Shown here piece by piece: positions 1 to 9,729 of a stretch of 16,813 nucleotides of DNA. The notes below the pieces were generated by a model, which saw only the letters and a program-made list of their open reading frames with translations, was not told the origin of the DNA and did no database searches. How positions within the stretch are numbered: position 1 is the stretch's first letter; the number at the start of each line of letters is the position of its first letter. The stretch comes from Smittium mucronatum (Eukaryota > Kickxellomycota > Harpellomycetes > Harpellales > Legeriomycetaceae): the NCBI GenBank assembly GCA_001953115.1, contig LSSL01007774.1, positions 1 to 16,813 of the forward strand. The letters run 5' to 3'. Both the position numbers and the translations under genes were made by a program.

Positions 1-16
1 TAATAATAATAATAAT
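1..16. repeat. (TAA)n microsatellite at the left edge
   Basis: Five TAA units and a trailing T run into the left end of the window, so the full length is unknown. It is simple-sequence DNA in the AT desert. Confidence 0.8.
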
Positions 17-1309
17 TAAATAAGTAATATTTTTTTCAGCACTTAGTATTTACATATACCATATAAAGCTTATAAAATATATATCAGAATCCAAAACAAA
101 CTTTTATGCGATATTTTTAAGTAATTTTATATTATAAGCGTTTATTTAACAGCTTATAAAACCCATATAACGTATAATTATACTAAGAAAAATTTTAATT
201 TATTATTGAAAACTGAATTTATGGATTATTTCGAGGGAAAATTGGAATGCGTTATTTAAAATAACTAGAAATAAAGAAAATTCCATAAATATCTTCTCTA
301 TTTTATTGCTATTTTGATTTTATTTATTTATTGGATAAAATAATTTATCAATTTTTTTATAATATTATATATGAATAATAGTAAATATGAAGGTAATATT
401 AATCAAATAAAATAATTTTAATGGGTAAATAAATATATAAAATTTTCTTTTTTTGAAATCCCAAATATATATTCTTAAATTTAAACCCGATACTATCCCG
501 TTTCTCATAATTAATTATAGCTTAAATTGTGAATTTTTAATGATAAAGATAATATAGACTGTTATGATAGACTAACAGCTCACTACCTGAATTTAATCTA
601 ACCATGCTGCTTTTTGAAAAATAAATGAAAAATAACCAAAATGATAAATATATTATATATTAAAATAATTTATTTAATAATAATTGGATAAAAAGATTTT
701 TAATATAGATAATGAATTAAAAAAAAATTATTTCGAAACCCCCTTTATATGATAAATTATTTTTTTTCTCAAAATTTTGATTAAAATGGAAAATTTCGGG
801 ATTTTTCGATATAATGGGGCTTTAAAAAAATAAACCCAAATCTAAAATATTTAAAAAAATATTATTGTTTTGATTTATATATCATATTTTTAAATTTTTT
901 GATTCTCTTCATTTTTTCTTATAAAAGTATTTATACTCAATAAATAAGCAAATTAATTGACTTTAAAAAAAAATTTTCAAAAAACAATGTTTTATATATT
1001 TTTTGAATTCTCTAAATAAATTATTATCAAAATTTAAAACTTTAACATTTAAAAAATATAAACTGAATATTCATAATTAAGATTTTGAAATAAAACTTCC
1101 AAATTCTTCATTTGCTAGCTCATGATATCGATGAAATCATGTGTGAAAATTAAATTCATGAAATAGCCTTTAAAATTTATTCATCTGAAACGTAATATTA
1201 TTTAAAAAAATTGGTTAATTAATTTATTAAAAGATTAACCAATTTTTGTCTAAATGGAATCAATGTTTTATTTTAATTTTTAAGTCAATGTGTTTCCAAA
1301 ATGAGATTC

Positions 1310-1330
1310 AATAATAATAATAATAATAAT
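1310..1330. repeat. (AAT)n microsatellite
   Basis: Seven uninterrupted AAT units. It lies about 85 bp upstream of the short coding-like island that begins at 1415. No function is implied. Confidence 0.85.
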
Positions 1331-4300
1331 TTCCATTAAAGACCGCTTGTTATTTTATCCTTTTGTTTTAAAAGGGTCTATACTTAATATTATTATATTG
1401 GGATTTTTTATAACATGAATTCGGGGACAGATAAAGGAGCTATCAAAAGGATAACCGCTTTTGTTAAGGAAGCTTTTAAAAAAACAGCTCCTAGTTTATA
1501 TTAAAAAATCTGATCAAGAATCCTTTGGGATTATTTTACCTAATTATTTTGAAGCTGTACAGTTTAATGATGCATATGTTTGAGAATACACAAAATATAC
1601 ATCTTAATCTAGGGATTATAAAGTTTAAATATATGTAAAGCATAAAAAATGTTGTATTAAAATTGAATTTTCACTATTACGGATTGAAGAGTAATTTTTT
1701 TGAGCCAGATTAAACATAGCTTGATTCATGATTTTGAATTTTTTTTTAATAGATTGTACATGTACAAAAAATTTCTTTTAAAGACGCCAGAGGAAAATAG
1801 AACTTAAGAGCCACAATATTGAAAAATAATTGAAGATTTGGGATAAATGGAAATGAATAGATATCAAATAGCAATTTTTTTATAAAAGGAACAAATTTTG
1901 ATTAAATAGAATTCATAAAAAGCAGAAATTTTTTATCTAAAAGAATAATATGCGAAAAACAATACGGGATATTAAAATATCTATGGGGTGCTGTAAGTTT
2001 AAAAATAAAACCAAATTTGGAAATAAATATAGATATTTAAGATTTTTATATTTTTTTAACCAACAAAAGTATCAAATTGCACCATTTGAGAAATAATATC
2101 GCAAATTTTTTTGAATGGTTCTTTTTATATAATGATATTTTAAAAAAAATTATTTAAAATGAAATGAAATGAAAGAACTATATCTTTACATTCTTATATA
2201 TGGAATTTAAATTATCTGTAAAAAATTTCCTAAAAAAATTATTACCTGGAGACATATAACATAAGGATATTGAGATTATACAAATACTTCATAATATAAA
2301 TACTTTTTCATATTTTTAAATTTTAGTTTATTTAAATGTTATATTTTGATGTCTCAGTTTAAAAATATTTAATTTAATTACTCCATGCGTCATTTTCATG
2401 TTTATCATTTTTATATTCGTATCCAATATAGTTATATATATATGTATGTCTGTGTGTATGAGATAAATATTAAGTTCTTAATAATGCTATATAAATATTT
2501 AATAAACCATAGAATGGGATAAATGATTTTTTTCTCTTAAATTTATAATCGTTTAAAGGCGATCTTTCTCAAAAATTATTATTATTTAAAATTTAATCTT
2601 AATGCCAGAGCCTTGCGTTCTGTATCCAAATAAAAAAATACACAAATTTTCAGCATAAAAAAATGTTAGTGAAATTTCTTAGATGTGATTCTTATAAAAA
2701 TTATTGTAAAAATTAAAATTGATTGGGTTAATAAGTGGGAAAATGCTTTTGGAGGAAAGAAGGGGTAGTGATACAAAATTATTGAAAAAAAAAATTCATT
2801 CTGATTAAAAACCTCTTTAAAAAAACACTGTTTTTATAATAAAAGCTTAATCTCGATATTATTTTTTGTATAAAGCGAAAAGAATATTTTTTAGCAATTT
2901 TCCCCCATATATTTGATATAAGTAAAATAATCTTCATATTTAAATATAAAAGATTTCGAAAAAATGTATATTTAATGCTTTTTTTTTTGAAAAAAAACAA
3001 ACAAAAATCATTGCACAATTTCAGGATAATTGAAGTTATAAATAAAATATTTTGAATTTTAATAGGCTTCTTCGCTTTTGAAAATATTAAAACCATGGTT
3101 GTTTAAACATTGAAATAGAAAATGTTAAAATATGTTAAAATTAACAATTTAAATAGCAACTTTTCGTATAATTCGTATATATATCTTTCTATTTAATTAT
3201 TTTGAATTTTTATGCAATATATTTTTTATCATCACCAAATTTTATCTAATCCTAGTTAGAAATAATTCTAAAAAAACTATAAATTATATTGAAAAAAATA
3301 TCCTTACATCCATTACATTTTCTTATAGTAGAATAATAACTTTTATATTTATAGCGATAAGATATTTTAATAACACAGAATCCCTTCTCTAAGCATATAT
3401 GTGGTGATTTTTTTTTTCAGAATTGGTGTTTTTACAAGCTCCGTAAATGCAATTTCCCTTGATTTATTCTAAAAAATTAAAAACCAAAGTTCACTATGTA
3501 CTAATTTCGATACTGCTTATAGAAAAAAAACATCTTTTTTTTATCAAATACAATTTCAGGCATTTATTTATATATTTGAATTATTTTCAGATAGATACAA
3601 TTATAGACATATATAAAAATTTCTATTCTTATTGTTGAGTTTATAAATAATAATAACTCTAATAAAACCTATACAGAAGACTTTTAGTTTTAACAAATAA
3701 AATTTATTATTTTTTACTTAGAAAAGCACTAAAAAAATAAGAATAAACTTTAAACAAAATTTTGTTATAAGAAAATCATCCAATGACTTTTTTTTTGCAT
3801 GTGTGATTATAATATAGTATGATATTTGAATTCAAAATATTATATATTTATTATTTATAATTCGAATACACAAATAATATTATTATTTAATATGATCCAC
3901 ATTCCTGTAATATCTCAAGATAGCATATTCTGAAATGAGCGATATTATTTTTAATTATGCTTATAACGGTAAAATTAATTTTATATTAATTAGTTTGCAA
4001 AAATTATTTTATGTAACCAGGAAAAAAAAATTATGACTATAATAATAAAAAAAATAAACTTAAGGCGTGAAAATGAAAGCAAACAGTTTTTACAGAAAAA
4101 AAAAGACCGGTACATATAATAAATTTTTTATGCCTAAGAATTTTTTATTTTTAAATCCTCCCTAAGGCGTTTATTTGGTATATTTTTAATATTAGAAAAT
4201 TTCTATTACCCTCACAAAACTTTCGATTGCTTTCCATAAAAATTTATAAAGTAGACATACTTAAATCTATTTATTTTAGATTTAGTGAAAAAAAACTAAT

Positions 4301-5439
4301 TTTTTTTCTATTTTATCCCTAGTATTACGTTATTAACAAATTATATGCTATAAATTTTTAGATTTATTTTCATAATTAGATTTCTATTAGGCATAATTTC
4401 TATTAAAATAACATATAGTTATAATTTTTTAAAAAAAACTTTGAGAAAAAATAAAATAAAATAAAAAAAATAACATAATATTAAATTGATAAAAAATTTG
4501 ACTTATAAAAAAAATTATGGTATACATTTATGAACATCGGATATTCGGAAAAAAAAATTGTGGAAATTTGAAGAAAATCCTATTAGAATGAATTAAAATC
4601 AATCTTTATAATAATGAGTTATAAACCTTTTATATATTATAATACATGGATTAGTCATAATTACACTAAAATATATGTATTTAATGAATTAAAATAAAAA
4701 TATCTTAAATATTCTTCATTTTCTTTAAATCGTACATAACCTTATATATATTAGACCATATTCAGGCTGCTATATAATTAAAAATGAATAAATAGAATAA
4801 AATATCATTATTATATTAGAAAATTTCTCGAATAATAACATAAATAATAAGTTTTTTTTTTATTTTCTCAAATAAAGATATTTAAGTGTTTTTTTATTTG
4901 TTTCTCAAAAAGTAAATATAAAATAGGATCTTACTAACAATCCGCTTTTAGATATGTGTAAATCTAGTTTATAATACAGCGGTTTATGTATTTACAAATT
5001 TAAAAGAATGCTAAATCTAAAAAGACCGAAAAATGATACTAGCCATTGGAAACAACATGAAAAACATATTATACTTTCGTCACAGTTTGAAAAAAGGGAT
5101 ATAAAAAAACCTCATGGAGAATATTTTAATAATAAATTTATCTTGTGAAATTTGCATGTGTTTTCTTAAAAATCCAAATCAGAGAAATGGTTTTTTTACT
5201 CAAATTATTTTTTTCTTTTGGTACAGCGACACATCCCATAATTTCGGAAATTGTACCCAAGTTAAAAAAAATGCGCACTTAAACGGGGTAATAAGCCAAT
5301 CAATCCAATAAATTTTTTGCTTAAATGATTTTAATTCCAACCGGGGGTTTTTTTTTCTCTTCAAGAAATTTATTTTAAATTCGTTAAAAAGTTACGAATT
5401 TTTTTTGAAAAAAATTCAAAAATTTCCTCATCAAACTAA

Positions 5440-7110
5440 ACTCTACCATTCTAATAACTCCATTAATCCAGGGAATTGGTTTAACGAGGCCGATGAATCC
5501 GCCAAACTCTTAAGGACAAGTTTTTTGGGCACGCGGATGCCAAGTAGAAATTTGGCTGTCTCCAGCAAAATTTAAAACCAGTAGTGCCAGCTTAAAGCAT
5601 TTGTAAATTATGTTTAGACATAACAACCAAGGAGTTCTCCGGCTATCACCAAAAGGGGTTAGTTGAAACCCGAAAGTTGATTTTTGATGTCAGAGTCGAT
5701 CAGTGCAGACACGAGCTGAATGATCGTCTCATATCGCTGTCTATCCTATTGAGAGCAATTTAATATGATGTAATTTAAAGTTTTAGGCACATATATTTTG
5801 CAGAAGGGATAATTTTTTTTATTTTTTCATCTAAAAATTACATATTTGATAGTCGCTGAACGGTTCAAAAGGATAAAATTTGCATTTTCAAAATGTAATG
5901 GGGGCCAGGTTTCAGGCCAGGTCAGGGCACAGCAGATGAAGATTTATCCAGCTTCCTTTTTTGCCTATTTTTCGTTCCACCGTTTACTGGTGGGGTTTAG
6001 ACATGCTATTTTTATTTTCCCTGTCGAATATAGTGATTTTTTTTTCAACTTTTAAATTGTGAACACAATTTTTTTATCGATCTTGCACTGCCGGTCATTC
6101 AGGTGGCCATTCTGGCCATTATCGGCAACTTAATAAGATCGGCAATCCGAGTATTTAATCTTATTCACCTGTGATATATACGCTCTGAAGCAGTGCTAGT
6201 TTTTAAAAAAGACAGGTTTTATCCCCAGCTCGGCTCTGACCCGCTCCATGGCTGCGGACTTACCAACATTGGCAACCGGTCGGGTGGCTTTGTGGATTTC
6301 GTCCTGGATCGGCTTGACTCTGGCTTCACTCATGCCAAAGGTCTCATCTTTGTAACATTCAATAGGCATTAGAACCGAATTTATGACTTGTATTTTTAGG
6401 CTAACAGGTACGTCGCTACGTTTCAAGAAGCTATATGCAGAGTAGAAAGCCTTTCTGGTCTTTAATTTGTTGTTTTTGATGGTCCCAGACACGTCCCATT
6501 AATAATTCATAATATACCCCAAATATGTGTACTGATCAGTTTTTGGGATATTTTGGTCTTTTTGTATCAGATCGGACGATTGGGGACCGGAGACATTCAT
6601 TACACCGCACTTGGATGCATTCACAGTCATTTTCCATTTGTTCAACCAATCAGTAATTTGATTTAATGCTATTTGCATATCAGCCTCTGATTCTGCCAAT
6701 AGCACGGCGTCGTCGGCAAAGAACAGCCCAGGTATCCTAGAGGTGAGTCCAGGGACACATACTCCTTTAATGCCCTTGAAAAGATCGTTATATAGAAATC
6801 GAAGAATATGGGTGGGGCTGAGCAGCCGTATCGCAACTCACATGGGTATTCATTGGGTTTGCAGACATAATCTCCAATCCTAACTGATATTTTGCGGGGA
6901 TCTATACAGCCTCCAGATGGAGTCGAGTAACTTTCTTTATATCCAAATGGCCTTCAGCTTTTACAGCAGTGAGGTTTGAATCGCTCAAATATAGGCTTTC
7001 ATTGAATTAGAAAATTGATTTTTTTATTTCAGACCGGATCAGCACGTAGATGAACTGGCCGACCATATCATTCAATTTTATCTTATTTAGACACTTCTAG
7101 AAAATATCAA
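5440..7110 (-). pseudogene. Degenerate non-LTR (LINE) retrotransposon ORF2, reverse transcriptase
   Basis: Minus-strand relic of a non-LTR retrotransposon polyprotein. An intact protein of this family would reverse-transcribe the element RNA at a nicked target site. Reading from high to low coordinates: weak N-terminal RT matches (7110-6960), the block KLLDSIWRLY (about 6935-6906), ISVRIGDYVCKPNEY, then LRYGCSAP followed by FFDFYI (the usual RxGCPxSPxLFDxYI block), then GLTSRIPG and the catalytic FADDAVLLAES at 6720-6688, then WLNKWKMTVNASKCGVM and the TYLGYIMN block. A C-terminal part follows, with IADLIKLPI (about 6151-6125), a damaged zinc motif (5814-5755) and a tail ending near 5440-5470. 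No endonuclease domain was seen, so the copy is 5'-truncated or eroded. Breaks include frameshifts near 6896, 6790 and 6196 and in-frame stops at 6961-6963, 6937-6939, 6499-6501, 5865-5867, 5838-5840 and 5746-5748. The motif AYDRV expected before the KLKAI block is replaced by an unreadable segment with a stop. The GC content is clearly above the flanks. The family call is strong; the outer limits are approximate. Confidence 0.88.
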
Positions 7111-7437
7111 CTTGTTCTATAACAATATACCCGAGTGGTAGAGATACTCTGCATACTACGAAAAACACATATGTAAAATTATGGAATCCATTATTTGGAT
7201 GATCGTTTGATATCTAATTTTGGATTTAGTTAGAAACGGAACACCATAATGCCTCTTGGATTAGGTATATAGGTATACGTTATAGAACTTAGTTATACTT
7301 AACGATAATATTCTACATAAAAGTGTACTTCCAGTAATTTGTAAATGAAACATAAAAATGAAATATTGGATGAGGTAAAGAGTATTAGATAATATAAAAA
7401 ACCCACTTTCAGACAATAAAGATTCAATAACAGCTTA
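7111..7437. other. Gene-free spacer between LINE relic and methyltransferase gene
   Basis: AT-rich DNA with no open frame of note. Because the methyltransferase gene is transcribed leftward, the right part probably contains its 3' untranslated region and polyadenylation site. I do not see a canonical AATAAA on the minus strand close to the stop codon, so the 3' end cannot be placed. Confidence 0.5.
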
Positions 7438-7465
7438 GGGGAGGGGGATGGGGAGGGGGGGGGGG
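7438..7465 (+). repeat. G-run array with G-quadruplex-forming pattern
   Basis: Four runs of 4, 5, 4 and 11 guanines on the plus strand, separated by A, AT and A. This satisfies the usual G-quadruplex pattern with one- or two-base loops. It begins 16 nt beyond the stop codon of the minus-strand methyltransferase gene, so the G-rich strand is the transcription template and the mRNA would carry a C-rich tract in its 3' region. A quadruplex here could slow polymerase and influence 3' end formation; that role is inference. The length of the longest run may vary between copies or be affected by sequencing error. Confidence 0.85.
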
Positions 7466-7480
7466 TGAGTGTGTAAATAT

Positions 7481-8807
7481 CTACAGTTTTCTAAATTTTG
7501 CTTGAATCCAAACTCTGTGCATTTTAATTTTTCGGGTTCTGTTGACGATGAGTCTCTTGTCAATTCCGTTCATGAGAGTTTCGAACATCTGGTTTCCGGA
7601 CTCGTCTTTTCCGTTAAACAACTCATCCAATTCCTTATTCTCAAAGAAGTATACTCTAGTATGATCGCCTCTGATGTAAAAGTTTTCGCTCAACAGCCGG
7701 TTTTTTTTTAATCTTACTTGGGCCAAGTCGTACTTACCATAGTCTCTAAACAGAACGATTCCACCCTTCTTTAAAAGGCTATGTATATTGGATATTGCTT
7801 GTTTTATCTGGTCTGGGTGGATCGCAGATAGAACGAAAACGCATATTATGACATCCACCGAATTTTTTTCTACTGTTTTTGGTAACTCGGTACTGGTAAT
7901 ATCCCACACAAATGCACTAACTCTGTTGTCGTTTTTATATTCTTCCAGCGACTATTTTTGTTATTATTTTTTTAAAAAAATTAAATAAAATCGGTATTTA
8001 GCTAAAGCTTACCTGAACTATTTCGACTGCCACCTTAGAGTAGTCGCAAGCATAGATGCGAAGTCTTTCATCAGTGATCGTTTTCAGAAGAGGGAACACA
8101 GTGTTCCCAGCACCACAGCCTAACTCCATAATTACGTACTTTTCAGAAAAATCGTTAGAATTGATCAGACTTTTCAATTTTTTGTTTTCAGATGATTTTT
8201 CAACCTCTTTAACGGATGCTTTATCCTTTTTCTCGCCTTCTGTATCCTTAGACACTTCAGAATTAGAACCGAAATCTACCTTATCTGTCCAACTGAAAAG
8301 TTCAGGAAATTCAATGTAGAACCAATTTCTGTCTTTGAAAAATCTATTTTGATTGTTGCTGTAGAATACATCCCATTGTTTTTCTGGATTCGAGTTGCAT
8401 TTTTCTGCGATCTCTTGGGATACGGGCGAATTCCTGTGCAATTCAAGTTTTTCATTTGCATATTTCATATACTCTTCATCGGGCTCAACATCGTCCCTGA
8501 AAACAGAATAGGTAAAAAACTCAAAGTAAAATCATGAAAAGAGAAATTTGATATATAAAATATTAAAAATTAAATAAATGAGGCGAGATCTTTACCATGC
8601 ATTAAATTGGAAAACATCTTTATTTTCGTCCAACTTTCTTTGGCCAAAAACCTGCTCTGAGCTTTTGTGAATTTGGCCCTGATCCTGGGTCTGACCCTTT
8701 GTTTTTTTGGATTGCTCTTTCAGTTCGACGGGGACTACACTAGATTGTCTCTTTTTAAATGAATCTTCCGCATTTTCGCCTTCAACCAATCCAGGTAGAT
8801 TATTCAT
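7481..8807 (-). CDS. tRNA N(3)-methylcytidine methyltransferase, METTL2/Trm140 family (3 exons)
   Basis: Predicted SAM-dependent enzyme that forms 3-methylcytidine at position 32 of the anticodon loop of tRNAs (Thr, and in some fungi Ser). Exons are 8807-8596, 8496-8013 and 7951-7481, giving 388 residues, close to the human METTL2 length. The ATG at 8807 is the first Met after an in-frame TGA at 8828-8826. Residues 1-60 are a charged, probably flexible leader. Family blocks follow in order: FQFNAWDDVEPDEE (66-79, spanning intron 1), FFKDRNW (123-129) then EFPELF, a charged insert (about 149-180), SAM motif I ELGCGAG (195-201), ACDYSK (220-225), VWDIT (247-251), the VLSAI segment, FRDYGKYDLAQ (300-310), RGDHTRVYFF (326-335) and a basic C-terminal VNRTRKIKMHRVWIQAKF (368-385). 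All catalytic-fold landmarks are intact. No actin-binding N-terminal extension or programmed frameshift of the kind described for yeast Abp140/Trm140 is present. METTL6 and METTL8 are related; the NAWD and EFPEL blocks favour METTL2/Trm140. tRNA specificity cannot be read from the sequence. Confidence 0.95.
7952..8012 (-). other. Intron 2 of the methyltransferase gene (61 nt)
   Basis: The donor is CAG|GTAAGC at 8013/8012 and the acceptor is AAAAATAG|TCG at 7952/7951. It is a phase-0 intron. Reading through it gives VSFS then a stop, so splicing is needed to join VEIVQ to SLEEYKND. Joining restores the METTL2 family order between the ACDYSK and VWDIT blocks. Confidence 0.92.
8497..8595 (-). 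other. Intron 1 of the methyltransferase gene (99 nt)
   Basis: The donor is CATG|GTAAAG at 8596/8595 and the acceptor is TGTTTTCAG|GG at 8497/8496. It is a phase-2 intron that splits the Trp codon of the conserved NAWD block. Unspliced reading hits a TAA immediately after the Trp. Splicing regenerates TGG and continues into DDVEPDEEY, exactly the family pattern. Confidence 0.93.
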
Positions 8808-9017
8808 CTTATCTGAGCCAGAAAATCAAAAGAGAACGCACACAAACAATTATTATCGACCCACATAAATGAGAAAAAAAAATTTTATGTAATAAAAAAT
8901 TCGAAAATAAAAGTATATATAATCTTATTGTAAACAGATAAACTTTTTAAAGTGGATAAAAAGAAAATGGTTGAAACTATATCGGGATAACAGGAAACAA
9001 ATAAAAAAAATACAGTC
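8808..9017. promoter_or_regulatory. Intergenic region: probable promoter of the methyltransferase gene
   Basis: This 210-bp gap between two tandem minus-strand genes must hold the 3' end of the upstream repeat-protein gene and the start of methyltransferase transcription. A minus-strand TATATATA-like element lies near 8913-8922, roughly 110 nt before the ATG, but in DNA this AT-rich it may be chance. No clear AATAAA for the upstream gene was seen. Confidence 0.35.
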
Positions 9018-9539
9018 CTAGTTGTATGGATTGTAGCCTTGTTTCTCTTGTGGTGGTCTGTTGTCATCTTCGTGACCAGCCTTATAGATCTTGTTGCCTA
9101 CATAAGCGACACCGGCGACGGCAGCAGCGGCTAACAAAACATTGGACTTATCGATAGAAGTTTTTGGAGCCTGTCCAGGCATGACACCCTGCTGGTTCTT
9201 GTCAGGTTTTGTGAAAAAGTCTTTAAAGCCGCGCTCACCACCCTCATCATCATCACCCTGGTTTTGGTTATAATCCTGATTTTGGTTTTGGTTATAATCC
9301 TGGTTCTGATTATATCCCTGGTTTTGATCGTAGGATTGGTTCTGACCATAGCCCTGGTTTTGGTCATAAGACTGGTTTTGATTGTAACCCTGGCCTTGGT
9401 TCTGGCCATAGCCCTGATTCTGACCATAGCCTTGATTCTGGTCATAGCCTTGATTCTGGTCATAGCCCTGGTTCTGGCCATATCCCTGGTTATTGTCGCC
9501 ATAACCTTGGTTTCCATTGTTGTTTCCGTATCCGCTCAT
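9018..9539 (-). CDS. Tyr/Gly/Gln/Asn-repeat (prion-like) protein, function unknown
   Basis: Single-exon gene for a 173-residue protein of unknown function. Residues 1-94 are almost entirely Gly, Tyr, Gln, Asn and Asp, built on a hexapeptide of the form G-Y-(G/D/N)-Q-N-Q. Next come an acidic linker GDDDEGGE (95-102), a short GFKDFFTKPDK block (104-114), a hydrophobic Ala/Val-rich segment (about 133-148) that could be one membrane or helix-packing segment, and a charged tail ending QGYNPYN. The start chosen is the ATG at 9539 (MSGYGNN), preceded by an A-rich context. An upstream in-frame ATG at 9650 would add 37 residues of unrelated, unconserved-looking sequence that I read as 5' leader. A TATAAAAG element lies on the minus strand at 9680-9673, about 135 nt before this start. 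The composition is typical of prion-like or phase-separating domains (as in Sup35 or FUS), a resemblance of composition only. Codon periodicity and the GC-richer coding strand support a real gene. The exact role is unrecognised. Confidence 0.8.
   Translation of the reverse strand: MSGYGNNNGNQGYGDNNQGYGQNQGYDQNQGYDQNQGYGQNQGYGQNQGQGYNQNQSYDQNQGYGQNQSYDQNQGYNQNQDYNQNQNQDYNQNQGDDDEGGERGFKDFFTKPDKNQQGVMPGQAPKTSIDKSNVLLAAAAVAGVAYVGNKIYKAGHEDDNRPPQEKQGYNPYN
9258..9506 (-). repeat. 18-bp tandem repeat array inside the repeat-protein gene
   Basis: About a dozen imperfect 18-bp units on the minus strand encode the hexapeptide Y-x-Q-N-Q-G, with x being Gly, Asp or Asn. Units differ mostly at the x codon and by occasional shortened units (for example NQNQD). 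All preserve frame. The antisense frames therefore also look open and produce spurious ORFs. Confidence 0.9.
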
Positions 9540-9672
9540 TTTTTTTATTTGAAAAAGGATATAAAGACGGTTTAAAACTAAAGTACAGTTATCAGGATCT
9601 TTTTTTGGAAAAAGACGTATAAATTTGTGAATGAAAAGACCAGGTGTCAATTGTTAAGGCTAATTCCAACCC

Positions 9673-9680
9673 CTTTTATA
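9673..9680 (-). promoter_or_regulatory. Putative TATA box of the repeat-protein gene
   Basis: The minus strand reads TATAAAAG at 9680-9673, a good match to a eukaryotic TATA element. It lies about 135 nt upstream of the ATG at 9539 in the gene's orientation. It is isolated in a less AT-rich patch, which raises confidence somewhat. Confidence 0.45.
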
Positions 9681-9729
9681 CAGAATACATTCTTACCCCC
9701 AGTAGCTCTAAATAGCACTATCTTGTTCT

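Larger units (their letters stand above)
1..5439. other. AT-rich gene-free region
   Basis: This stretch is extremely A/T-rich by eye, with long A and T homopolymers and stops in every frame at short intervals. The open frames of 60-105 codons in it (for example minus 2779-3096 and plus 3447-3638) are built almost entirely of Phe, Ile, Lys, Leu, Asn and Tyr, as expected from random AT-rich DNA, and match no family I recognise. No tRNA, rRNA or conserved motif was seen. Two short islands with less biased composition (about 1415-1583 and 4975-5148) are discussed in the findings. It could hold unrecognised noncoding RNAs or regulatory DNA, which cannot be judged by eye. Confidence 0.7.

Noticed and set aside
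2779..3638. 105- and 63-codon ORFs in the AT desert
   Set aside because: Composition is almost wholly Phe, Ile, Lys, Leu, Asn and Tyr, with no motif; expected by chance in such AT-rich DNA.
5856..5872. GGTTCAAAAGG resembling a tRNA B box
   Set aside because: No A box or cloverleaf could be drawn around it, and it lies within LINE coding sequence. No tRNA gene was found anywhere in the window.
5846..6055. 69-codon plus-strand ORF inside the LINE
   Set aside because: The minus strand carries the LINE C-terminal reading here (KMQILSF, TVQRLSNM), so the plus frame is a shadow.
7469..8537. Plus-strand ORFs over the methyltransferase exons
   Set aside because: They are antisense shadows; the minus-strand spliced reading matches the METTL2 family along its whole length.
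9131..9575. ORFs overlapping the repeat-protein gene in other frames (Thr/Met/Arg-rich and Val/Leu/Ile-rich)
   Set aside because: They are frame shadows of the 18-bp tandem repeat, which keeps all frames open.
9540..9650. N-terminal extension of the repeat protein to an ATG at 9650
   Set aside because: The 37 extra residues differ sharply in composition from the protein, and the downstream ATG has an A-rich start context, so I treat this as 5' leader.
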